A stretch of 64,000 bases of DNA from Ktedonobacteraceae bacterium. Lineage in GTDB: Bacteria; Chloroflexota; Ktedonobacteria; Ktedonobacterales; Ktedonobacteraceae. Location: NCBI GenBank assembly GCA_035653615.1, contig DASRBN010000035.1, forward strand, positions 248,001-312,000. The letters are read 5' to 3'. The notes beneath the pieces are model-generated. The model did not search any database. It saw nothing but the letters and a program-made list of their open reading frames with translations, and was not told the DNA's origin. Positions 53,347 through 61,630 of the stretch are shown here, piece by piece. Numbering within the stretch: position 1 is the first letter of the stretch; every line of letters begins with the position of its first letter. A program made the translations under genes and the position numbers.

Positions 53347-54291
53347 ATGGCAGGCTTATGGGATAGTATTATGAAGCGGCTGGTCAAAACCTATGCGCCG
53401 CACTTTACTAACTGGCTAATGGCGGAGGCCACGTTTGTACGCACCTTAAATGTGGAATTGCAGAGCCAGCAGCTCTATGTCGATGCCCTGATCGAGATCA
53501 GCAAAGGTGGCGAGCCTGGACTGCTGCTGATCGAATTTCAATCGTATCGTGATCCTGAGATGGGGCGACGAGTGGCGGAGTACAGCGTGATCGCCTCGCG
53601 GGAAAACCAGCATTGGGAAGTCTCTCCGTTCGTGATTTTCCTGCGCAAGGTTGGAGAAGTGGACCAACCGCCATATATTCGTGTGCATCGCGATGGCTGG
53701 GAGGAGTATCGCTTCAACTATCATATGATACAATTATGGGAGCTACCGGCCGAGTTCTTCTTGCAGCATGGCTGGTTAGGATTGCTACCGTTGGTGATTC
53801 TGACCCGGGGAGGCAAACGACCCGCCGCGGTCAATCAGGTGGTAGAAAAATTGACACAGGCGCAGGAGTACGACTTGTTGGCACTGACCCGCTTGTTGGG
53901 TGGGCTGGTGTACAAAGAAGGCACCGACGCAAGCGCATGGTTCAAGAGGAGGTTTCACATGTTCCAGGATATTCTGCGCGAATCCTGGGTCTACAAGGAG
54001 ATCGCGCAAGAATACTTTGAGCAAGGGGTTGCTCAGGGTATCGAGCAGGGCATTGAGCAGGGCATTGAACAAGGAGTTGAGCAGGGCGAGCTACAGGGAC
54101 AACGGAAGATGTTGCTGACCTTTATACAGAAGGATTTCCCTGAGGCATTGATCCTGGCCGAGGAGCAGGTAAATAAGATCAGAGACCCTGAGACTTTACA
54201 AACGGTCTTCCTTAAACTGATTCATGCTCAGACGGTTGAGGATGTGAAAAAGATTCTCTTTGATGTAGATACGAGTACAGAGAGACATTGA
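53347..54291 (+). CDS. Rpn/YhgA-like protein with PD-(D/E)XK nuclease-type fold
   Basis: 314 residues. The N-terminal half fits the transposase-like PD-(D/E)XK family: DALIEI followed by LLLIEFQSYRD gives the D...ExQ core. The C-terminal part contains a short tandem peptide repeat of the unit GIEQ/GVEQ (about 236-252), encoded by near-identical 12-bp units, then a helical tail. These proteins (RpnA-E, DUF4351-like) promote RecA-independent recombination in E. coli; they are common in cyanobacteria and Ktedonobacteria in many copies, and the role there is unclear. No inverted repeats flank the gene, so it is not shown to be mobile. Confidence 0.8.
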   Translation: MAGLWDSIMKRLVKTYAPHFTNWLMAEATFVRTLNVELQSQQLYVDALIEISKGGEPGLLLIEFQSYRDPEMGRRVAEYSVIASRENQHWEVSPFVIFLRKVGEVDQPPYIRVHRDGWEEYRFNYHMIQLWELPAEFFLQHGWLGLLPLVILTRGGKRPAAVNQVVEKLTQAQEYDLLALTRLLGGLVYKEGTDASAWFKRRFHMFQDILRESWVYKEIAQEYFEQGVAQGIEQGIEQGIEQGVEQGELQGQRKMLLTFIQKDFPEALILAEEQVNKIRDPETLQTVFLKLIHAQTVEDVKKILFDVDTSTERH

Positions 54292-54312
54292 CCACTCAGG
54301 AGATGCAGACCT

Positions 54313-55746
54313 TCAAAAGGCCCTCTTTAAGGCTGCTCTGGCCGCGAAATAGCCGCACATGCCATGCACGCCGCCACCGGGTGGGGTCGATGATGAACAG
54401 ATATAGAGATGCTTGTCGGGGGTGGCGTAAGGCACGAGGCGGACGGCGGGTCGCGTGAAGAGTTGCAGGAAATCCTGCACGCCACCATTGATGTCGCCCC
54501 CGATATAATTGGCGTTGTATTGTTGGAGTTGGGTGGGTGACATGGTGTGACGGGCCAGAATGCGGTCGCGAAAACCGGGCGCGAAACGTTCGATCTGCGC
54601 TTCGATGCGCTCCGTCATGTCGAAGGTCGAGCCATTGGGTACATGGCAATAGGCCCAGAGGGTTTGCTTTCCAGTGGGGGCGCGTGTAGGGTCGAAGAGG
54701 CTCTGCTGGGCGGTGATGACGAACGGTTTTTCGGGGGGTATCCCTTTCCAGCAGGCCGATTCAGACGCGGCTATCTCCGGGAAGGTGCCGCCGATATGGA
54801 CGGCTCCGGCGCGCAGGCATGCTTCCGCTTTCCATGGCACCGGGCCATCCAATGCGAAATCAACTTTGAAGACGCCGGGACCATAGCGATAGTGCCTGAG
54901 TTGCTGCTTGTATAAACCGTTCAAGCGATCACCGGCGATGCGCAATAACTGGCGCGGCGTCACATCAAAAAGGGTTGCCCGCGCTTCAGGCAATGCATCG
55001 AGAGAGTTGATCTCGAAATTTGTTACAATTTCTCCGCCCAATGAACGTAAATATGCCGCCATGGCATCTGAGATTTTCTGGGCGCCACCACGTGGAAAAG
55101 GCCATCCGACAATATGCGCGGGAAGACCAACCATGAGGCCGAAGGCGGCGCTGGGTGGGCGATTGAGGGGCAACATGGAGTGCGCGGCAAGGCCGGCGAA
55201 AAGGGCACGAGCGCGCTCCCCTTTAAATTCTGTTTCCGCGACGCTGCTGGCCGAACGAATGGCGCGCAGTCCAAAGGGAACCAGGACGAAAGGATGCAGC
55301 AAGGGCGATATACGCAGGGGGCCAAGGAATGCATTTTCGATGATGTTCCAGTGCCTGACGAGTGGATTCACCATTTTCTCGTATGCCAGCGCGTCACGGC
55401 CCAGGGTCGCAGCCGTTTGCTCTACTGAACGCTCAAGCACCATGGCCGTGCCATCATCGAGCGGGTGAGCAAGGGGAGCATCGGGTTGTATCCATTCCAG
55501 GCCGTGTGAAGCAAGAGGCAGCGAACGAAGGAATGGGGAGGTTACTGCAAGTGGATGTATAGCAGAACAGACATCGTGTAGGAAACCCGGCAGCGTCAAT
55601 TCCTTCGTGCGAGCGCCACCCCCTATTGTGTCCTTCGCCTCGAAGACAATTACCGATCGGCCTGTACGCGCGATGGTGATAGCGGCTGCCAGGCCATTGG
55701 GTCCCGACCCAACTACAATTGCATCATATTTATAATATTCAGGCAT
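54313..55746 (-). CDS. FAD-dependent oxidoreductase of the phytoene desaturase/CrtI type
   Basis: 477 residues. The N-terminal dinucleotide-binding motif AIVVGSGPNGLAAAITIA is followed by the GGGARTKELTLPGF segment that contacts FAD, as in CrtI-related amine oxidase-fold enzymes. The C-terminal segment PPGGGVHGMCGYFAA is the conserved FAD-binding end motif. The family includes carotenoid desaturases and many uncharacterised members; no carotenoid gene is nearby, so a specific substrate cannot be given. It converges with the Rpn-like gene (21-bp gap). A 76-bp palindrome lies upstream. Confidence 0.87.
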   Translation of the reverse strand: MPEYYKYDAIVVGSGPNGLAAAITIARTGRSVIVFEAKDTIGGGARTKELTLPGFLHDVCSAIHPLAVTSPFLRSLPLASHGLEWIQPDAPLAHPLDDGTAMVLERSVEQTAATLGRDALAYEKMVNPLVRHWNIIENAFLGPLRISPLLHPFVLVPFGLRAIRSASSVAETEFKGERARALFAGLAAHSMLPLNRPPSAAFGLMVGLPAHIVGWPFPRGGAQKISDAMAAYLRSLGGEIVTNFEINSLDALPEARATLFDVTPRQLLRIAGDRLNGLYKQQLRHYRYGPGVFKVDFALDGPVPWKAEACLRAGAVHIGGTFPEIAASESACWKGIPPEKPFVITAQQSLFDPTRAPTGKQTLWAYCHVPNGSTFDMTERIEAQIERFAPGFRDRILARHTMSPTQLQQYNANYIGGDINGGVQDFLQLFTRPAVRLVPYATPDKHLYICSSSTPPGGGVHGMCGYFAARAALKRAF

Positions 55747-55840
55747 GTATAACGCTTTTTATGGTTGACAATCCGGCTTATCCCGCTGATTTCCCAGAGG
55801 TCCCCAGGACGAGGTGAACCCAGGTAGGCTCAGGATGGGG

Positions 55841-55916
55841 GAGGGATTCTTCGCTTCGCTCAGAATGACAGGCGTGCGCGCACGCCTGTCATTCTGAGCG
55901 AAGCGAAGAATCCCTC
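55841..55916. repeat. Perfect 76-bp palindrome
   Basis: The two 38-bp halves are exact reverse complements with no loop, centred between 55878 and 55879. The arms contain ATTCTTCGCTTCGCTCAGAA, a sequence I recall as a dispersed repeat in many bacterial genomes. It lies between two leftward genes and could form a very stable cruciform or RNA hairpin. Confidence 0.92.
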
Positions 55917-55985
55917 GCGCTCCTACCGAGAATCACCAGGGCTTATAGACCCTGTAATAGTAGTATACCGCAAAGATCTCCCCCT

Positions 55986-56516
55986 TTACGGTACCAATTC
56001 GCCCGATTGTACTTTCAGCATGAGGGTGAGCCAGGCCAGCGTTTGCGGCATTGAGACCGGCAAGGAGAACCTGTAAGGTGTATCATGATCGCCGGGTGTG
56101 CCAGGTTCTACCTCTAATCTTCTTATGTCAAGTACGCTGATGCCTGCTCTGTTCGTGTCACTGTGGTGCTCGTTGATAGCCTTTGTTGCGGTCACCGCGG
56201 CCGGGATAGCAACTTCCTTCTCATGGGTATTTAAAGGCTCGGATTCAAGGCGTACTATATCTTCGCGGCTTATTCTTTGGCCACTTAGAAATTGTGTTGC
56301 CGTCATGGAATTGGAAGTCAGGCCTTCGTTTTCACGGGTCAGCATCTCATTCAATTTCTCAGGCGAGGCAGAGAAGAATACGCGAATACGCTCTTGCGGC
56401 ACACAGCTAAACATCTTGATTAAACCCATGACTGATTGTGGAGATGTTAACAGGGTTGATTTCCATTGCCAGTTCGCGGTTTCATTTACGCGTAAGGCAA
56501 CGCGGTAGTAGATCAT
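55986..56516 (-). CDS. Hypothetical soluble protein
   Basis: 176 residues, no membrane segment or signal peptide. A short N-terminal region (YYRVALRVNETANWQWKST) and the middle part (PQERIRVFFSASPEKLNEML) look like a compact alpha/beta domain; a polar linker follows. I recognise no named family. An AAAGGAG-type site precedes the ATG. It is followed on the left by the palindrome and the oxidoreductase gene, and is divergent from the aldolase-like gene. Confidence 0.65.
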   Translation of the reverse strand: MIYYRVALRVNETANWQWKSTLLTSPQSVMGLIKMFSCVPQERIRVFFSASPEKLNEMLTRENEGLTSNSMTATQFLSGQRISREDIVRLESEPLNTHEKEVAIPAAVTATKAINEHHSDTNRAGISVLDIRRLEVEPGTPGDHDTPYRFSLPVSMPQTLAWLTLMLKVQSGELVP

Positions 56517-56715
56517 GGTATAACTCCTTTTTGTATTTGTTTTGTGCCATAGAATTTTTAATTGTCGAACCTTTTAGAAGCAGATAATGTAGCGCTTTGC
56601 TATTCGTAACGGTGAACGTTACGAATGTGAGTTTTTGTGATACGATTTTGTTGTTGAAAAATTTGTCTCCAGGGTGATAACCCTGTTCTTCCACGCCGAC
56701 TATTAAGGATCCGAC

Positions 56716-57810
56716 ATGACACATACAGACGAAGCACAGCAGGTATATAAGGCATGCACACGTTTTCTTACCCAGCATTATCCTCGCACACCTCAGCAGG
56801 TTTTGAGAGAACTTGCGGAGACGACAGACCCAGACATCGAAGTAGATCGTTATGGACAGGGCGAGATCATCAATCGATTTGAGGCAGAAGTGGCGGCACT
56901 TTTGGGGAAAGAGGCGGCCGTTTTCATGCCCAGTGGAACCATGTGCCAGCAGATTGCGTTGCGTATCTGGTGCGAGCGACGAGGGACATCTACGGTTGTT
57001 TTTCATCCTACGAGTCACCTGGAAATACATGAACAGAAAGCGTATGAGCGTTTGCATGGACTGCACGCTATCCTGGCCGGTTCTCCGGATAGGCTGCTTA
57101 CGCTCAAAGACCTCAGTGCGATTGCCGAGCCGGTGGGAGCTTTGTTACTGGAATTGCCACAGCGAGAAATAGGTGGTCAATTGCCGACCTGGGAGGAGCT
57201 GAACGAGGTGATCGATTGGGCACTTCAACGTCATATTCCCACGCACCTGGATGGGGCGCGGCTCTGGGAAACACAGCCATTCTACAGGCGCGAATATGCT
57301 GAAATTGCCGGGCTGTTCGATACTGTCTATGTCTCTTTTTACAAAATTCTTGGCGGCATTGCAGGGTCGATGCTGGCCGGGCCTGCGGATGTTATTGCTG
57401 AGGCGCGCGTCTGGCAGCGACGACATGGTGGTAACCTGATTCACCTCTATCCCTATGTTCTCTCGGCTCAGAAGGGCTTGAGGGAGAAGTTGGGCCGGAT
57501 GGAGGTCTATTGCGCAAAGGCAAAGGAGATAGCGGCTCTGCTTGCCGGATTTCCACAAATCGAGATTGTGCCAAACCCACCGCATACGAATATGATGCAC
57601 GTTTTCCTGCGTGGAGAACAAGAGAAGTTGCTGGCCGCCGCGCTTGAGATCGCAAAAGAGACGCGTGTCAGGCTCTTTCAGTGGTTAACTCCGGCGGTCT
57701 TACCTGCCTATCAAAAATTCGAGCTGACTGTGGGGGATGCTACACTTGATTTACCGAACGAGGAGATTGAGAGCCTATTTCGAATGCTTTTCGAGAAGGC
57801 AAATAGGTAA
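56716..57810 (+). CDS. Low-specificity threonine aldolase / beta-eliminating lyase-like PLP enzyme
   Basis: 364 residues, fold-type I PLP enzyme. Threonine aldolases split threonine into glycine and acetaldehyde. Visible features: DRYGQGEIINRFEAEVAALL near the N-terminus, FMPSGTMCQQIAL for the PLP phosphate site, HLDGARLWE with the Asp and Arg contacting PLP, and VSFYKILGG with the Schiff-base Lys. Its last 71 nt overlap the last codons of the convergent primase-like gene. Besides aldolase, tryptophanase-like or alanine-racemase-like activity cannot be excluded. Confidence 0.85.
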   Translation: MTHTDEAQQVYKACTRFLTQHYPRTPQQVLRELAETTDPDIEVDRYGQGEIINRFEAEVAALLGKEAAVFMPSGTMCQQIALRIWCERRGTSTVVFHPTSHLEIHEQKAYERLHGLHAILAGSPDRLLTLKDLSAIAEPVGALLLELPQREIGGQLPTWEELNEVIDWALQRHIPTHLDGARLWETQPFYRREYAEIAGLFDTVYVSFYKILGGIAGSMLAGPADVIAEARVWQRRHGGNLIHLYPYVLSAQKGLREKLGRMEVYCAKAKEIAALLAGFPQIEIVPNPPHTNMMHVFLRGEQEKLLAAALEIAKETRVRLFQWLTPAVLPAYQKFELTVGDATLDLPNEEIESLFRMLFEKANR

Positions 57811-58921
57811 AGGGACGGATTACAGTGTATTCTTCATTTTCAGTCTCATACAGGGCTAGAAGTGGAGTCAGGCAGGCCGATCCTGATTGACGCCAGCGTT
57901 CGTTCCAATCCTTGCCGCCGGGATTTTCTTGCTGCGAGCATATTTTTACTGTGATACTGGCCTCTTCAAACTGTTCAGCCAGGCGGCGTGTTGCTTCCTC
58001 ACCACCAGCGTCATTGTCAAGCGCAAGCGTCACAATATACAATTGCGATGGGAACCAGTCTACCTGTGCCGCGGTTCCGGCCAATGCCACAATATCTCTT
58101 GCAGGAAAACCTGCCGCGATCAGCGCCAGGCGGTCAAAAGCTCCCTCGACGAGTACAATGGATCGCGGAAACTGCTCCAGGTCAGTTCCAAACCAGCCGG
58201 CCGGATTCGTCTTGATCCAGCGGCGTGGTCTCCCAGGCTTATCCAGGAGCTCCTTATGCGCGTTTTCATCCATTCCTGGCTTCCACTGCCATAAGGAACG
58301 CCCAATGAACCCCTTGCCATAAGGAGAGACCAGGGGAAAAAGCATGCGGTCTGTCCAGCGCTGGAGGATGCGGCGCTGCCCACGCAGTTCGGGCCTGTTC
58401 ATTATCTCGGCAGGTAGATAGCAAACGCCGGTATCAATCGCTACTTCCAGTGGAATGCCCCGTTCGCGTAGATATGCCCGCGCCCTGGCTGATTGCTTTA
58501 AAGCCGCGCGCATCTGTTGTTCCAGTGAAAGCAGCCAGGCCAGTTCGTCTCGCTGCCACTTCGGCACGGTTCTGGGCGCGTGCAGCAGTACAGGCTGGTA
58601 GACAAACGGCAATTTCTTTTTATTTTCGTTTGGAGGATGATAGGTTTCTGACGACTCAGGAGATAATCCCTGATAGTGCATGCGTATCAGGCGCTGCGCG
58701 GTTTCACGATTCCATTCTGCGACCAGCACGGTGACATCACATGCAGCATTAAAACAATGCCCCCAGCCGTTCGCTTTATTGATGGAGAGCGAGCGCTGGT
58801 GATCGCTGCCATGCAGGTGGCAGTAGGCGCGCACGTACTCACCCACGTGTACTGGATCGCAAAGTTCAGATTGCAAGATGATCTCTATGCGCTTGCCGCG
58901 TTGTGTATGTATCGTAAGCAT
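57740..58921 (-). CDS. Orphan DnaG-like protein with CHC2 zinc finger and Toprim domain
   Basis: 393 residues. The N-terminus has a CHC2-type zinc motif (Cys and His in YCHLHGS, then Cys in GWGHCFNAACDV). The middle has a LRERGIPLEVAIDTGVCYLP segment typical of the DnaG catalytic core, and the Toprim domain shows VLVEGAFDRLAL (Glu) and LALDNDAGG (the DxD). Primases of this shorter sort occur on phages, plasmids and integrated elements. There is no helicase-binding C-terminal domain, so it is not the main chromosomal DnaG. The last 71 nt overlap the aldolase-like gene on the other strand; both frames look real up to their stops. No other replication or phage gene is near. Confidence 0.82.
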   Translation of the reverse strand: MLTIHTQRGKRIEIILQSELCDPVHVGEYVRAYCHLHGSDHQRSLSINKANGWGHCFNAACDVTVLVAEWNRETAQRLIRMHYQGLSPESSETYHPPNENKKKLPFVYQPVLLHAPRTVPKWQRDELAWLLSLEQQMRAALKQSARARAYLRERGIPLEVAIDTGVCYLPAEIMNRPELRGQRRILQRWTDRMLFPLVSPYGKGFIGRSLWQWKPGMDENAHKELLDKPGRPRRWIKTNPAGWFGTDLEQFPRSIVLVEGAFDRLALIAAGFPARDIVALAGTAAQVDWFPSQLYIVTLALDNDAGGEEATRRLAEQFEEASITVKICSQQENPGGKDWNERWRQSGSACLTPLLALYETENEEYTVIRPFTYLPSRKAFEIGSQSPRSVNQV

Positions 58922-59183
58922 GGTTAAAAACGATTTCTCTTATTCTCACTCTGAACGTCAAGCCTCAGAAATGGCTGGAATACACTCCTTTGCACCAGGC
59001 CGTTCTTTCTTAGAACATATATTCTATATACGTAAAACGAAGGGGGAAATAAAATTGTTTCAATGCTTCCTGGTCGCTTGACAGGGTACAGTTACGCGTG
59101 CTACTGTGCTGTTATGAAATGGTGCTTCCTTCCCATGAAATCTTGGCGTAGCTCGCATATGTGCGCCCGTAGAGGGGCATAAG

Positions 59184-59975
59184 ATGCTCCTCTTCAAAGT
59201 ATTGTTGACCCCGGTATTAATCGGCCTGGTGAGCCTGGCGGGCAGGCGCTGGGGGCCTGCGGTAAGCGGCTGGCTCATTGGACTGCCCCTCACTTCGGGA
59301 CCGGTTAGTTTATTCCTGGCGCTTGAGCAAGGAAAATCTTTCGCTGCCACCGCGGCGGTCGGCACATTGTTGGGACAGATTTCAACAGCGCTTTTTTGCC
59401 TGGCGTATAGCTGGCTCTCGTTCCGCTTGAACTGGCTATGGAGTATGCTCGTAGGCTGGGGCGTATTTATGCTGCTGACTGTTGTTTTAGCACACGTCTC
59501 GGTTCCCCTGATCGTCGCATTTATAACAGTTGTTTGTGTGCTTGCAATCGTGCTGAAACTCTTGCCTGGGGGTCAGGAGCAAGTGGAATTAAAAAATCCG
59601 CCGCAGTGGGAAATATTCCTGCGTATGCTAGTGGCTACGAGTGTTGTGCTGGTCCTTACAGGACTCGCAAATGTTCTGGGTCCACAATTAAGTGGATTGC
59701 TTACGACTTTCCCTATGTATGCCAGTATTTTGTCTGCTTTCTCCGCACATTTTCAAGGGCCGATAGCCGCCCGGCGGGTGCTGCGCGGGCTTATGATGGG
59801 CTTTAGTACCTTCGCGGTCTTCTTTGTTATTGTTTCCGCCACCATTGAAAGCTGGGGCATCGCATTCGCTTTCATCCTGGCATTATGTGCCGCACTGCTG
59901 ATACATGGCGTCTCGTTTATGCTACTGCGGAAGTATGTGGTAGGGAGCGGTCAGATACAAAGTAAGAGAACATAG
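59184..59975 (+). CDS. Membrane protein made of two similar halves
   Basis: 263 residues, about eight hydrophobic helices. The two halves repeat: GPAVSGWLIGLPLTSGPVS in the first matches GPQLSGLLTTFPMYASILS in the second, both followed by an aromatic/Gln-Gly turn and a similar helix. This suggests an internal duplication, as in small transporters with inverted repeats. No family name or substrate can be given. It stands alone; the primase-like gene is divergent and the LuxR gene follows after 107 bp. Confidence 0.75.
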   Translation: MLLFKVLLTPVLIGLVSLAGRRWGPAVSGWLIGLPLTSGPVSLFLALEQGKSFAATAAVGTLLGQISTALFCLAYSWLSFRLNWLWSMLVGWGVFMLLTVVLAHVSVPLIVAFITVVCVLAIVLKLLPGGQEQVELKNPPQWEIFLRMLVATSVVLVLTGLANVLGPQLSGLLTTFPMYASILSAFSAHFQGPIAARRVLRGLMMGFSTFAVFFVIVSATIESWGIAFAFILALCAALLIHGVSFMLLRKYVVGSGQIQSKRT

Positions 59976-60082
59976 CCAGGTGAGGAGAAGAGGGGATGTG
60001 AGCTTGTGGTTTTCGAGAGCGTACATTAGGGTGTAGAAAGAAACGCTTGCAATGAGCCAATCCCGGCGTTGGAGGTAGCGAC

Positions 60083-61507
60083 TTGAAATACTCCTCGGGG
60101 CAGCAGGACAGGCACGAGGCACTGTCCCTACAGGAGCGGCGGCATGTCGAGGATGAGGACAGGCACGAGGCGCTGTCTCTACAGGCGCTTCCTCATAATG
60201 ATGTTTACTTGTGCGATCCCACGTGGATTTCAAGCGAGATGGAGCGCGTTGCGTTGCTGGTGCCGGAGGTCTCTCATTCGGCTACTGGCGATCTATTGAG
60301 TTATGCCCTCGCCTATGCTGAACGCTATACGTATGATGTCCTCCAACTGGAGCAGGAATGGCGCTTCCTTTACGCGGCATTGATCGAGGCATGGAGGCAA
60401 TCGCAGCACGTCATCATCATACGCCTGGTTCATGCGCTGGCATATCTGGTTTGCCGTCCCAGCACTTCCGCTGTGGCGGAGCATATACTGCGCCTGGGCA
60501 TTGGAGCCAGCCGGCGCATGCAGGATTGGCAGCATCTGACCCATTTCTTGAATCGATTGGGCTGCTTGCTTACTGCCCGCGGCAGGTACTCGCAGGGATG
60601 GCGTATCTGGTGCAAAAGTCTGGAACTGGCAAGAGCATCCGGTTCCTCGCACGGCCTCTGGGAACCGCTCGCCAGTTTTGTGTATATCGCGGATATGCTT
60701 GGGAACTATCAAGCCGCTCACCAGTTCGCCGAGAGCTTACAACACACTGATGGCATTGACGCTCCGGACATGCTGGCTGTGGCCGTTTTTGTGCGTGGAT
60801 TTTTTGCTCGCACCAGCAGCAATCTTGAGCGAGCGTTTGAAGATTTCAGCTACTCTTTGCGTCTGCTCTCCACGGGCGACCACCTGGGTACGCTCCTCCA
60901 GGCAGACGGGCGATCACCGGGATACACCCCTCCAGGCACACCGCCATCCGCATACCGGCAGCTTTTTTCTATGGCCGTGCAGACCGAGTTGGCACGCGCA
61001 CAGGGAGACTATGCACGCGCGCAGGAGCTGGCCGAGATTACCCTTTCACTTGCGCAACTGTTCGGCGATTACTATACATTGGTTGAACTGCTGATTGATC
61101 AGATCGTTTTTACTTTTCAACAGCGACAATTCACCGATACGGTGGCCGGGTTCATACGCCTGCACGATGTCATACGCCAGTATGAGGCGCACCATCTCTA
61201 TGAGCGCTGCCGTTGCCTGGAACAACTCATGAACGACTATGTGCCCGGTTGGCGCAGACTTGCGGGCAGTTCATCAGACCCACTCCTTCCCACCATTGTA
61301 TCTTCTGAGCTTCTGGAGCCGCTGAGCGAACGGGAAATAGAGATACTTCAACTCGTAGCGGGCGGCCTTTCCAATTCAGAGATAGCCGGGCGATTAGTAA
61401 TTACCAGGGGCACCGTGAAGAAGCACCTCGAACACATTTACTCCAAGCTCGACGCGCATAGCCGCACCGCCGCGATTGTAAGGGCCAGGACACTTCATCT
61501 TTTATGA
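60083..61507 (+). CDS. LuxR-type regulator with TPR-like region and repeat-derived N-terminus
   Basis: 474 residues from a TTG, chosen for GGAGG at 60071-60075 with 7-nt spacing; ATG 60239 is an alternative start. Residues about 30-390 are helical and TPR-like, as in the C-terminal part of MalT/LAL regulators, but no ATPase domain is present. The C-terminal 65 residues are a LuxR helix-turn-helix (PLSEREIEILQLVAGGLSN, then ITRGTVKKHL). The first 35 residues contain DRHEALSLQ twice, encoded by two copies of a dispersed 29-bp repeat. The WD40 lipoprotein gene follows 123 bp later on the same strand and may be its target. Confidence 0.85.
   Translation: MKYSSGQQDRHEALSLQERRHVEDEDRHEALSLQALPHNDVYLCDPTWISSEMERVALLVPEVSHSATGDLLSYALAYAERYTYDVLQLEQEWRFLYAALIEAWRQSQHVIIIRLVHALAYLVCRPSTSAVAEHILRLGIGASRRMQDWQHLTHFLNRLGCLLTARGRYSQGWRIWCKSLELARASGSSHGLWEPLASFVYIADMLGNYQAAHQFAESLQHTDGIDAPDMLAVAVFVRGFFARTSSNLERAFEDFSYSLRLLSTGDHLGTLLQADGRSPGYTPPGTPPSAYRQLFSMAVQTELARAQGDYARAQELAEITLSLAQLFGDYYTLVELLIDQIVFTFQQRQFTDTVAGFIRLHDVIRQYEAHHLYERCRCLEQLMNDYVPGWRRLAGSSSDPLLPTIVSSELLEPLSEREIEILQLVAGGLSNSEIAGRLVITRGTVKKHLEHIYSKLDAHSRTAAIVRARTLHLL
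60106..60185 (+). repeat. Two direct 29-bp repeat units within the LuxR gene start
   Basis: Units 60106-60134 and 60157-60185 differ at two positions and are 51 bp apart (17 codons), so both are read in the same frame as DRHEALSLQ. Each resembles the arms of the inverted repeat at 50918-50987 (about 25 of 28 by eye). Confidence 0.8.
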
Positions 61508-61630
61508 GGGCAAGCGCGTACTGCCCTCTACGAGAAAATACGTCTTTTGGCGAATGACGCTTTCCCATCCATATGCTACGCTGGATGCACCGGTAATTGC
61601 CGCGTAGATGGCTTATGAAAGGGAAGGACG

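Noticed and set aside
54036-54100. Short tandem repeats considered as a CRISPR array
   Set aside because: 12-bp units without spacers, in frame inside a gene; no cas gene in the window.
53347-54291. Rpn-like gene as an active insertion sequence
   Set aside because: No terminal inverted repeats or target duplication were found around it.
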